Notes under the pieces: model-generated
Databases searched by the model: none
What the model saw: only the letters and a program-made list of their open reading frames with translations
Told to the model about the DNA's origin: nothing
Assembly (NCBI GenBank): GCA_030248135.1
Contig: JASANC010004334.1
Span: forward strand, 1-64,000
Origin: Theristus sp. LFF4_11
Taxonomy: Eukaryota > Nematoda > Chromadorea > Monhysterida > Xyalidae
DNA: 64,000 bases
Reading direction: 5' to 3'
Shown: piece after piece, positions 21,968 through 30,995 of the stretch
Position numbering within the stretch: position 1 is the stretch's first letter
How the letters are laid out: each line of letters opens with the position of its first letter
Translations under genes and position numbers: made by a program

Positions 21968-22489
21968 ATGTTGAAAATTGTGAATTTTGTGATGGTGGCC
22001 GAAATTAAGACGTCAAGAAAGATTGATTTGCCTGCTGTTGCACGTGTTTTATGGAATGTCTCATTTGCCCCTTGGAGGATCAATGCCTTGGTGGCGCAGC
22101 AACGGCGCCCTCGTTGTGGCATTACTTTCTGGCCTAGCGGCCGGCTCGTGTGTCTTGGGACAAAAAGTGAAATGGAAGCTAGACGTGCTATGAGAAGATT
22201 TTGTCGCCGTTTACAGAAAGCGGGATTGACAGACGCTCGTCTTGAGAATTGCAAAATTGGAAACATTGTGGCAAGTGGCCGCCTGGACAGGACAAATCTT
22301 GATTTGGCAAATTTGAAAAACGCTGTTTACAATGCAGAGCAGTTCCCAGGCGCCACAATATACCATAAAAAAGTCACAATTTTGCTCTTCTCCACTGGCC
22401 GCTTTATAATAACAGCGTGTAAATCGCTGAGACAGGTGTATAAAACCTGTGATTGGTTGTATGACATGATTTCTGCAGATCGATGCTGA
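21968..22489 (+). CDS. TATA-binding-protein-like factor
   Basis: An intronless 173-residue protein that is almost exactly a TBP core: two ~85-residue repeats and no N-terminal arm. Repeat 1 has GITFWPSGRLVCLGTKSE and RRFCRRLQKAGL; repeat 2 has CKIGNIVASG, QFPGATIY, ILLFSTGRFIITACKS. These match the known TBP pattern (F.SG+.V.TG.KS; FPG..Y; L.F.SG+...TG.K). Of the four DNA-kinking phenylalanines, three positions seem kept (ITF, QFPG, LLF); the first, usually in RF.A, is isoleucine-like here. Start at ATG 21968; an in-frame stop lies about 25 bp upstream. Its 3' end overlaps the start of the next gene. A short ORF at 21786 could be a 5' exon. Confidence 0.85.
   Translation: MLKIVNFVMVAEIKTSRKIDLPAVARVLWNVSFAPWRINALVAQQRRPRCGITFWPSGRLVCLGTKSEMEARRAMRRFCRRLQKAGLTDARLENCKIGNIVASGRLDRTNLDLANLKNAVYNAEQFPGATIYHKKVTILLFSTGRFIITACKSLRQVYKTCDWLYDMISADRC
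22438..22444 (+). promoter_or_regulatory. TATA box inside the TBP-like gene
   Basis: TATAAAA, about 39 bp before the ATG at 22483, embedded in the 3' end of the TBP-like coding region. It likely drives the mucin-like gene. Confidence 0.6.
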
Positions 22490-24366
22490 AACTGGGCGTG
22501 ATCGTGTTTTACGGGGCGCTGTTCGCTGCTTCTAGCGAGGTATTACAGGTGTTATTATTGGTGAAAAAAAAGTTTACAAAAAAAGGGGAAAGTATTTTTC
22601 AGGCCGTGTGTCGCCATTGCGAATGCAACCATCAAAGTCGAACGATCGACTGTGGCATTGAGTTTAAACCGGAAACGAGCTGGATTGCGGCGGGAGGCAC
22701 TCTGAATCGTCTGATTGTGCACGGTTGCACCGAACCGCGTGCCGAAGATGTGATTCGATTTGTGCCAGATGTCGATGAGATCGAGACGCTCTGTGAGACG
22801 TCTTCAGGTGAGGAAGTAGGTTGAAGGAGGTTTTTTTTAGCAATGAACAATGACTAGTAGCAGAGTTTTGTGTCCATGTTTAGGGTGTGATCAACGTCAC
22901 GAGTACACGGCGAGATGTTTTTTTCCACCTTCGCCCAGTCAAAACTACACGAGCGTCTACCCCCTTGTAAAAAACACGCAAGTGACGACAATGGTTGGCA
23001 CGGCACTACCGACAACGGCGGTGCAAACACCGTCACACACATACAAAACGACATTTTCCATGACGATAACATTCGACAGCACACCTCGTGCAACACGTGC
23101 GCCAGTGACAACCCGTGCAACAACCCCTATAAAAACAATGCCAGTGACAATTCGTGCAACACGTGCGCCAGTGACAACCCGTGCAACAACCCACGTAAAA
23201 ACAATGCCAGTGACAAATCGTGCAACACGTGCGCCAGTGACAACCCGTTCAACAACCCACATAAAAACAATGCCAGTGACAATTCGTGCAACACGTGCGC
23301 CAGTGACAACCCGTGCAACAACCCACATAAAAACAATGCCAGTGACAATTCGTGCAACACGTGCGCCAGTGACAACCCGTGCAACAACCCCTATAAAAAC
23401 AATGCCAGTGACAATTCGTGCAACACGTGCGCCAGTGACAACCCGTGCAACAACCCACATAAAAACAATGCCAGTGACAAATCGTGCAACACGTGCAACA
23501 ACACGCATAAAAATGACAACGCCGATGACAACGACAGCTCATGCAATAACGGCAGTGACAACGAGTGCTAAAACAACGACACGTGCAACACGTTTAACGA
23601 CTATTGCAAGCAGCACACCCTCAACCAGCATGGCAATGGTGAAATCAACTGTCGCAACGGCAAAGCGTTTTACTAGAACAGTGGATTCGTTCAAAATACC
23701 GACCATGTTTTTGACGTTAGCCACTATGATTTCAAAACGACCAACTGTTGCCACGCAACTCGTCAACAGTGTGAGACCCTGTGTTAGTTTTTTAGCAGTC
23801 TTCACATTCAAGATTTGAAAAAAAATTTTTCAGGATGCAGACGGACGGGCGGTCGTGCTCGCAGACAGTGTCGAAATTCCAGGGCTGGAAGAAGAAGAGG
23901 ACGAAGCCGATGACGACGATGTGGGTCTTTTTTTTTCAGCGCCTCACTGTGCCTAAAAATTTTCAAGCGAGGTGTCACCGCGCCTTTACGGTTTCAAGCG
24001 CGGCCGCGCCTTTACGGTTTCAAGCGCGGCCGCGCCTTTACGGTTTCAAGCGCGGCCGCGCCTTTACGGTTTCAAGCGCGGCCGCGCCTTTACGGTTTCA
24101 AGCGCGGCCGCGCTTAAAAAATTTCAAGCGCGGCGAGCAATTGCACACTTTTATTAGTGACTTTTTTCACACTTTTTTACGAAGCGAAAAAATCCATGCG
24201 ACTTTTTCTTCAGGCTCTGCCATGGATTGTGATCGGACTGGTGGTGGCACTCGTTCTGATTCTGCTGGGGGCCGGCTTGGCCGCGTGTGTGCGTAAAACA
24301 ACGCGTCGTCAGGAGACGGCCAGCGGCCCCGCGTCGAAAACCGGTGTGAATCTGTTGGATATTTAG
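22483..24366 (+). CDS. Mucin-like type I membrane glycoprotein, five exons
   Basis: Exons 22483-22539, 22603-22807, 22884-23770, 23834-23920 and 24214-24366 join in frame (about 462 residues) at GT-AG introns. Residues 1-18 are a signal peptide. Next comes a cysteine-rich domain starting CRHCECNHQSRTIDC, a little like LRRNT caps, with a last cysteine pair in exon 3. A long Thr/Pro/Arg-rich, presumably O-glycosylated stalk follows, with six 22-residue repeats (RATRAPVTTRATT...). Exon 4 is a very acidic linker ending in four aspartates. Exon 5 has a transmembrane helix (LPWIVIGLVVALVLILLGAG) and a ~30-residue basic tail. A cell-surface or envelope-type stalk protein is likely; partner unknown. 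Its ATG lies inside the last codons of the TBP-like gene. Confidence 0.82.
23086..23500 (+). repeat. 66-bp coding minisatellite, six copies
   Basis: The 66-bp unit encodes 22 residues of the mucin stalk. All three plus frames and one minus frame stay open across it because the repeat length is a multiple of three; only the Thr/Pro frame joins the flanking exons. Confidence 0.93.
23979..24115 (+). repeat. 26-bp GC-rich intronic minisatellite
   Basis: About five copies of a unit built on cctttacggtttcaagcgcg with gcggccgc joins, inside intron 4 of the mucin-like gene. Each unit begins ccgcgc and ends gcgcgg, so each can fold as a hairpin. Confidence 0.9.
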
Positions 24367-24418
24367 GACCGCAAACGCTAGCTGTTCTGTTTTTTTCAGT
24401 AGTGTAGAAAAAAGACCC

Positions 24419-24513
24419 CTCCGCAATAAGTGGACACCAGGTGTGAGATTTTTTTACAAGATTTGCACCGAAAAAACAACTAAAATGTTTTGAGCGTCCA
24501 CTTATTACGGAGA
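24419..24513. repeat. Short inverted repeat, 17-bp arms
   Basis: ctccgcaataagtggac near 24419 and gtccacttattacggag near 24497, one mismatch. A ~95-bp hairpin just downstream of the mucin-like gene; could be a mini-MITE or transcription end structure. Confidence 0.75.
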
Positions 24514-25081
24514 AATATTATTTTATGGCCAGTTGTTGTGTCCCTGTTCTTTCATTACGGCTGTGTGTACTACGTCTCTGATCTGATTTGTGCTGTTTTT
24601 TTTCTTTTTTCCGCGTCTCTTTCTGCTGTTTGTGTTTTTTATTATTGAAATGTGAAATACACGCGTGTTTAGGCGTGAATGTTGGAGATTTTACAAAAAA
24701 ACCCGAGAATATCTGCATAGCAATTTTAATGCTGCAAAGGGTTCGTGCTTTTTTTCAACCGCACACAGACACACAATGAAGACGTCGTGAAGATAAGACG
24801 TTAAAAATACACAGAATATGTACATTATACACACGGAAACATTTGAAAAAATATACAGCATGGGCATCGCTAATGAGGTGTGGAAAAAAGGCACAACTTG
24901 AAATGTGACCAGAACATTTTTAACTGTTTTGACGTGGTGAAACTGTGTCAAAATGAGCTGACTAATCAAAGGCAAGATAAAACACATGTTTTTAACAGAC
25001 TAAAAAATGCGGCTAATTAACAGACTAAAAAAATGCGGCTAATGCCCTTTTACATCATGTTAAGTGGCGCTAGGGCGCCTT
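24514..25081. other. No supported gene
   Basis: AT-rich, with a short direct duplication of aaaaatgcggctaat near 25005-25040. Nothing else seen. Confidence 0.5.
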
Positions 25082-25704
25082 TCACTTTTTCTGCTCCCCC
25101 CAGTGTTTGTCTCGGCGCACCAGAATGTCGCTGAATCGCGGCGCGCTTGGGCGTGAACTGGCACACGTCGGACACAGCAGATGCTCGACCGGGCGGCCGC
25201 AGTCGTGACAGCGCCCGTTTGCCACGATGCCGTTGTTGACGGCCACGTCGTCCAACCCGGTCGAGAAGTCGCGGTTCTCGGACGAACGCAGTTGTTCGCC
25301 CGAGGGCTCGACCGTCACGCCCCGTGACAGCGCGTACGGTAGCAGGGGCTGCCGAACGCCGCGCGCCGTCTCTTCTGCGGCGTAGTTCTGCAGCTTTTTG
25401 CTCTGGCCGGCCGCAGCGCGATTTCTGAAATTGACGTTTTTTTCACAGCATTTGTTGTAGCACACGAGTTTATTCCATCTATCCTTTTTTTTAAATCTGT
25501 AGCATCACGATGTCCTTCTATTGCATGTTGTATCATGTCCGCTACCTGTTCACACGGCATTTGTCGCAGCTGGCAGGGCCTGCGTGTTCAGAGCCAGCGT
25601 GCCGTGTAAATACAGCTTGCGCCCGTGCGCGCTCACTGTCGACATCAGTTGGAGCGCCGGCTCGCCCCAACGAGTGACCCCCACCGGCGACGCCGTGTGC
25701 AACA
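25082..25704 (-). pseudogene. Unidentified coding pieces fused downstream of TOMM70 exons
   Basis: After the TOMM70-like exon the protein-like reading switches frame near 25705 into a GC-rich stretch (TRWGEPALQLMS, GRKLYLHGTLAL) that stops at 25550. A last exon begins after the acceptor near 25424 and ends at 25082; it holds CHDCG and LLCPTC, a possible zinc site. Between them, two look-alike words (gctgcgacaaatgccgtg and gctacaacaaatgctgtg) flank about 110 bp. I do not recognise the family. The pieces read like host exons joined by rearrangement. Confidence 0.4.
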
Positions 25705-27169
25705 GTATTTTGGTCGACTTTTTCGGCCAACGTGAAGTCCTGTATTGCATCGTCCTTCTTGCCTGACTGCATGTGAAACGAGCCATGTTTGATGTACGCA
25801 TTCACGGGTAGCTGAGAAAAACAGCACGAAAAATGAAAATGTAAAAATGCTGCACTGAGCCGTTTGAGTGTTTTGGCAGTTTAACTTCATCATATCTTTG
25901 CATGAAAGAAAATATATACGTCTGCTGTCAGTGGACGTGGCGTCAGAAAAAAGCCTATTTCGGAATTGAAGGAAATGTTTTTACAAAAAATACTGCTAAT
26001 TATAAAACAGCGCAATTCAGCGTGATCGGATCGATTGGAATTCCACAAAAAAACAGTTTTCACTGGCATGTGGCACTCCAAACCGTTTACCACGTTGACC
26101 CAGATGCCCGGGAACCTTCTTTTTGCGTCTTTCTCCTCGGCGGTGAGATTGTCGAACAAGGCGAAGAACATCTGAAAGTTGGCGGCGGCGCATTTCGCGT
26201 GTCCCTGAATGAGGCTGATCGTGGCTCGCACCAGCAGCGCCTGCAGCTTCTCGGGCGCCTCTGCCTCGATCTCCACCGAGCAGGCCGCAGTGACGCCGTC
26301 GTACTGCTTGCGGCGCAGCAACACGCGCGCTTTCGCTAGACCTTTCACGTCTGGCCTGTCAAGACATTAGATGACATATTGCAGAAAGAAATATTGCTCG
26401 CATATTCATTTGTATATTGATTCCAGAGGACATAGATGTTCCAGAGCCGAGGGGGTTGGGGGGGGCGATATAGATAGCTGGAGCAAATATTCCAGATAGA
26501 TAGACGGGAATTTTTTTTTTGGGGGGGGGCGCTGGAGGAGCATGTGACTTTGGGGCGGTCAAAATTTTGAAAATTTGATAGATAGACAGATAGCTAAAAC
26601 ACTAAAAAGCTATAAAAACAAAAAAAAAATAATGCTTAAATTACACTAAAAATCAAATATAAACGCGTATTTTTACTTAAAATTAGCAAAATTTTCTAGA
26701 ATTACGAGCAAAAATGGTCAATTTTGGTCAAAATTGACTTATTTTATGTCTTCTAAGACAAAATTTTTTGGATAGATAGCTGGCTGAGAATTTTTTAGAT
26801 AGATAATAGCTGAGCCGGAAAAACCTGTCTGATAGAGATAGATTCGAAAATTTTTGGGGAGGGGGGGAGGCCCCCAGCCCCCCCCCCTAGAACAACTATG
26901 CCAGAGGAACGCTGAGTTCGGTGCAAATCAGGTTTCTGAACTCTGTTGCCGAAAAACCTTTAATCAAAAAATATTGCTTTTCGCGTCGCTCAGCCGCTCA
27001 GACACAGGTCACTGCACAGAATATTAAATAAAAATAGCAAAAAACACTCATCACCCATCGGCAGTGCGGCGTTTTTGATTTCGATCATCGTCGGATCTTC
27101 ACAGAACGAGCTCAGGTATGAATCGACAAACGAAGTCGACAGCGGAACGGTGTAGTCGTCGCCACGTTT
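25705..27169 (-). pseudogene. tomm-70: TOMM70-like exons (mitochondrial import receptor, partial)
   Basis: Three exons join in frame: 27169-27055 (VPLSTSFVDSYLSSFCED), 26350-26091 (LAKARVLLRRKQYDG, then LLVRATISLIQGHAKCA) and 25812 to about 25705 (AYIKHGSFHMQSGKKDDAI, DFTLAEKVDQN). They follow the middle of TOM70 in family order: the SYFSSF-type linker, then TPR helices. TOM70 is an outer-mitochondrial-membrane TPR receptor for Hsp70/90-delivered precursors. The N-terminal membrane anchor, first TPRs and the C-terminal half are missing. Codon use is GC-rich like the host genes here and unlike the polymerase. It lies inside the Polinton ends, so it is probably a captured, broken host copy. Intron 1 holds a MITE. 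Confidence 0.8.
26431..26900 (+). mobile_element. hAT-like MITE family A, copy 1
   Basis: Ends CATAGATGTTCCAG and CTAGAACAACTATG form an imperfect terminal inverted repeat. The 8-bp duplication CCAGAGGA flanks it (26423-26430, 26901-26908). Interior has gatagatagctgg repeats and long G/C runs. Inserted in a TOMM70-like intron inside the Polinton. Confidence 0.92.
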
Positions 27170-29246
27170 CTGACAAAAGGCGCACACAATGAACACACGG
27201 CCATGAACAACAACAACAACGACAGAAGAAAAAAAACAGCGTTCATAAAGCAGCACTAATACACTAAATGTCACAAAATACTGCTTCATGAATGCCGCCG
27301 CTTTTTGCGTGAGTACTCGAAGAAAGATCAGACGGTAAAGCAGTCCGAAAATTGACTGCTGACGGTTTTACGAGGAAATTGTGCAAAAATTAAAGTTTTT
27401 TCCAGAACGTACTAGAGGAAAATTTTTTTGAATTAAAAAAATCGGCGTTTTTGTTTTTTTAATCATTTTTAAAATTCGATTTTTGTTTAACAACTCTACC
27501 CCTGCCCTATATCAAAGGAAAGAAAAATGCAAAAACTAAAAAATTTGGAATTTTATAAAAAATAAATTTTTTAAATGTTGGAGGAAAAATGATGGTCGAC
27601 AAAAATAGGTGCATTCGAACCGCGCTGAGTTCGAATATCACATTTTAGAACTAAATATGGTTGTTTTGGCTCTTAAAATTCACAAAACTCATGAAAATTA
27701 TACTCCGTCAATTTGGACCTACTTTTGCAGCATTTGGATCCAAAACCCAGGTCATGGTTCTTGTTCTAAATAATTTTTTCTGTGTTCCACAGTGCTTTCT
27801 TAAATGATTAAGATAGAAAACGCACCGGTTCACGTTGTTGTTGATGGACAACACCACGCTTCTTCGAGACGACAAACCGGCAACGGTCAAGAGTTGACAA
27901 GCAGTTTTCTTCACATTCGAAGCATAAAACAAAGTAATTAACCGATTATTAGTCCGTTAACAAGATTGTAAAACCAACTACAGAAACTTCTTTCGGTACG
28001 ACTTCTGCGATTTAGCTCGTCGATCTTTGACTTAAAAATAGAAATTCAGCCAAAAAATTAAAAAAATTAAAATCAATTAAATTAAAAAAATTAAAAAAAT
28101 TAAAAAATCCCAATTTAAAAAATTTCAAGTTTAAAAAAATTAAAATAAAAAATTTCCATGTAAGCATGGAAATAAAATGGGAGCATGATAATAAGTTTCG
28201 TGAGGTATAAGGTTCAAAGAAGTAAAAAATTATTTTTTTGAGGAAGTTTTTTCATGTTTTTTAATCAATAGAAAAAAATTTTAATTTGCCGAAAGAAAAT
28301 CTGAAGATAACCAAAAAAACATTCTAACCGAACCATTTTGAAAGTTTTTCATTTTGGATGTGTTTTTTTAAAACAGATTAAAACAATTTTTTGTAAAATG
28401 AAAAACGTTTTCTGATTGTGGGTGAATCAATGTGGTGCTCACGGCGATTATCTGTGACGTCAATCTTGTTTTTTTTTCAAAGCACACAGCAATTATCTAT
28501 GTCGACGATCTTGTTTTTTCAAAAAGCGCACAGCAATATGTCGTCAATCTTGTTTTTTAAAACCGCCGTTGCATGCCCCCCCTCTAGCAAAATTCATTTT
28601 TGAAGGTCGTTTTAGAAGAAAACGTTTCTGATTTATTGAAGGTGCTTTTGAGAAAATTGTCCTGCGGACAAACAGTTTTATCAGCGATTGGGGGATCAAT
28701 CAACAAAAACACGCGGCGCACACTCCGCCATCACACAGCGATTATCTAATCTGATGTCATGTCATGTCAACCGATGTTTTCTGATTTACTGCATGAGACG
28801 TTTCTCTCTCCCCCTTTTTTTCGGTTTTCTTTTTGTGATGTCGCGTTTTGCCGTAAGCACACACAACTAATTGTGCATTTTATTGCCTGTCTGTCCCCCT
28901 GTTCCCCCTCTCGTTTTCCATCAAAACACACAGAATATTACTTAAAATCACGATGCAAAGTGCGTCGATTTTGTGTGTATTTTATTGCATATGCATTTTC
29001 TCCCCCGTTTTTTGGTGTCCCATTCATCTTTTTTAACCACACAGAATGTTATTTTAAAAATCCCACCGCAAAAAGACAGTGTGTATCTGAATGAATGAAT
29101 GAATGAATCTGAAACACGTTCAGCGAATGACGAACAAAGTTTTTTTTTGCAAAGCAAAACATCATACATAAACATGCAATGCACAAGCGCACATAAATAT
29201 GTACACTTTGTACAATTTTTTTTGTTTTTTGTGTTTTTTTATGTAT
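27170..29246. other. Long AT-rich region without a supported gene
   Basis: Contains A/T homopolymer stretches (27400-28350), then repeats of cacagcgattatct/cacacagcaattatct (28440-28760) and tgaatgaatgaatgaa near 29090. No ORF with recognisable protein character. This is roughly where a missing capsid block could have been, but nothing identifiable remains. Confidence 0.5.
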
Positions 29247-29720
29247 TTACATGCTGCTGTTGATTCCCTGCACGCGGAAGAGCGGTTTCACCATGACTCC
29301 GCCCGTGTATTCGTCAGCTGCCAAGGTTTCGTTCGCCCAACCGCAGTGCTCGTCGCAGAACTGAAGAACCACAGTCGCCGTGTCTCGTCCGTTTTGTTTC
29401 ACGATCAGGATTCGCCTGAAGTCACGGCACGACGGGCAATGCACAAACGCCATCAGCTGCGGGAAATGAGTGATTCGCTCGCGCAGATTGTTGTTGTCTC
29501 GGCACAGCACATTCCAGCAGTGTTTGCACATCGGGAATACTATGCGGCGCGCACCCTGAACGCGGACGACTTGGATCTTTCGATCCCGGACGCAGCGGTG
29601 ACACGACGGCATCAAGCCGATGCGGTAACCCGCCACTCGATAGTATTCCTCAGCTTCGGCGCTCATCCACGCCTCGTGTTTCATGCTGTCAATGTACGTT
29701 TGTAGGTTTTCTTGCTGCAT
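29247..29720 (-). CDS. Cysteine-rich putative zinc-binding protein
   Basis: 157 residues from ATG 29720, chosen because a TATA box lies 37-44 bp upstream; an upstream in-frame start at 29783 would precede that box. Cysteine pairs are regularly spaced: CHRC near residue 40, CKHCW near 65, HCPSC near 93 and CDEHCGW near 121, enough for two zinc sites. No membrane segment. Family not recognised; the repeated CxxC fingers suggest nucleic-acid or protein binding. It reads leftward, away from the Bcl-2-like gene, so the two share a divergent ~350-bp control region near the right end of the Polinton. Confidence 0.65.
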   Translation of the reverse strand: MQQENLQTYIDSMKHEAWMSAEAEEYYRVAGYRIGLMPSCHRCVRDRKIQVVRVQGARRIVFPMCKHCWNVLCRDNNNLRERITHFPQLMAFVHCPSCRDFRRILIVKQNGRDTATVVLQFCDEHCGWANETLAADEYTGGVMVKPLFRVQGINSSM

Positions 29721-29756
29721 GTTTGGTGTGAATGACAAAAAACGGACGAAAAACCG

Positions 29757-29764
29757 ATTATATA
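29757..29764 (-). promoter_or_regulatory. TATA box of the cysteine-rich gene
   Basis: TATATAAT on the minus strand, 37 bp before the ATG at 29720. Same arrangement as other Polinton genes here. Confidence 0.6.
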
Positions 29765-30075
29765 CGCAGCAAATGACCTTCACGGCGATGATGTCACTTT
29801 ATGTGAAAAACACGTAGAAAGGATTCATAAAATTACAGATGTGGGGGAAGCAGTATACGGTATGTCAGACCGCGTTTCAGTTTAAAATCAAACGAGTTAT
29901 AGTAAGCGTCGTGTCAAGATTGAATACGGTAACTACTACCGCTTCACGCGAATTGAACATTAAAACCATGTGACATGAAATGACGTATGAGTCATGCACT
30001 AAAACAGATGTGTGACACACGAATAACAATTGTGAAAACAAAACATTAAAACGAACAACATTACAAAACGTGAAA

Positions 30076-30697
30076 ATGAACGAATACCGTGACCGGTGTT
30101 TGCTGCTGAACAAAAAAATTCAAAAAGTACGTATTCAACGATACTGACGACGTGAGTCGTGAATATACTGACTACGAATGGAGAGAACGTGTTGAAAAAA
30201 TCGACGAACAATATCATGTTGACTGTCCGTACTACGAGAAAGACTTTCATCACGTTTCAATTCCGCACATGTGGATTCGAGAGCGTGTCGATGATTACAT
30301 TTGGTTCGACCAACAGCATGCTATGATTCAACATCCGAAAAAGGAAGAAATCGTCGATACGTGCATTGCATTTGAACAGATTCACGGAGACGAAATCAAA
30401 AGGCTAATTGAACGCATGAATTTCGACAAATACACATGTTTGATTGAGCTGAACACGGCTATTTTTCGATACATCAGCGATATCGGACCGAATCAAGCGT
30501 GTGAGAAATGCTGGAAAAACGTTATTCTATCGATGGTGGTGGGCGGTGTCGTTGCAGTGAAATACGCGATGTTGAACGACTACCATAATGTTGACAACAC
30601 AGCGGGTACGCTGGGCTGTTTTGTCAGAGACATTTTTGGCCGCTGGATCGACTACGAAACGAGCGGATGGGAAAATTTCAAGAAAATTGACGTCTGA
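30076..30697 (+). CDS. Bcl-2-family-like protein, one frame break near the start
   Basis: The main open frame covers about 190 residues (continuous from about 30121 to the stop at 30697). Counting from 30152: a BH3-like FEQIHGDEI at about 74-82, a BH1-like segment with CWKNVILSMVVGG at 120-132, and a BH2-like WIDYETSGWENF at 165-176. Order and spacing match Bcl-2 proteins, and the wording is closest to what I know of nematode CED-9. There is no C-terminal membrane anchor, as in several viral Bcl-2 proteins. A likely ATG at 30076 reads in another frame and meets this one at an A7 run near 30115, so one base is probably gained or lost there. Such proteins usually block mitochondrial apoptosis; that role is inferred. 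Confidence 0.75.
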
Positions 30698-30712
30698 AAA
30701 AAAACTGAATCC

Positions 30713-30765
30713 TATGTACATATAACTGTACATAAAAAATCGAATGTACATATTATGTACATGTC
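30713..30765. repeat. GTACAT palindrome cluster
   Basis: Four atgtacat/gtacat words in 53 bp, forming overlapping short palindromes between the Bcl-2-like stop and the right terminal repeat. Possible transcription end or binding cluster. Confidence 0.6.
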
Positions 30766-30824
30766 AAAAAAACATGACTTTTTTGTGATACGGCAAAGTG
30801 AAAGTAATTGGGGTCATGACATGA

Positions 30825-30989
30825 AACTGGTGACAGTAAGTGTGGGGCGGTTTTGACGTGTGTGACCTTGACAGTGACGGCTTTGACGTTGTCGGTTTTG
30901 CGAGGGGCCATGGTGTAAGTAACCAGGGGGACATAGGGGGGGTCTGTTTTTTCCATAGTGAAATGACAATATTGGGGGGACACACTACT
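30825..30989 (-). repeat. Polinton right terminal inverted repeat
   Basis: Reverse complement of 8756-8921, ending cccccaca/cactact mirror of the left tip. AACGTA follows at 30990-30995. Confidence 0.95.
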
Positions 30990-30995
30990 AACGTA

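Larger units (their letters stand above)
8756..30989. mobile_element. Polinton/Maverick element, decayed, 22.2 kb
   Basis: The element begins AGTAGTGTGTCCCCCC and ends with its inverse. Terminal inverted repeats are about 166 bp. The 6-bp target AACGTA is present directly outside both ends (8750-8755 and 30990-30995); a 6-bp duplication is the known hallmark of Polintons. Inside are protein-primed DNA polymerase B, an A32-like ATPase and an integrase stub, the known Polinton core. Capsid and protease genes were not found. Extra cargo includes TBP-like, chromodomain-zinc finger, mucin-like, Bcl-2-like and TOMM70-derived genes. Broken polymerase and integrase argue against autonomous mobility now. 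Confidence 0.95.

Noticed and set aside
23086..23500. Regular 66-bp repeats resembling a CRISPR array
   Set aside because: No repeat-spacer alternation, direct coding repeats, eukaryotic context.
22915..23571. Asn/Cys-rich and other ORFs across the mucin repeats
   Set aside because: The 66-bp repeat keeps every frame open; only one frame joins the flanking exons through good splice sites.
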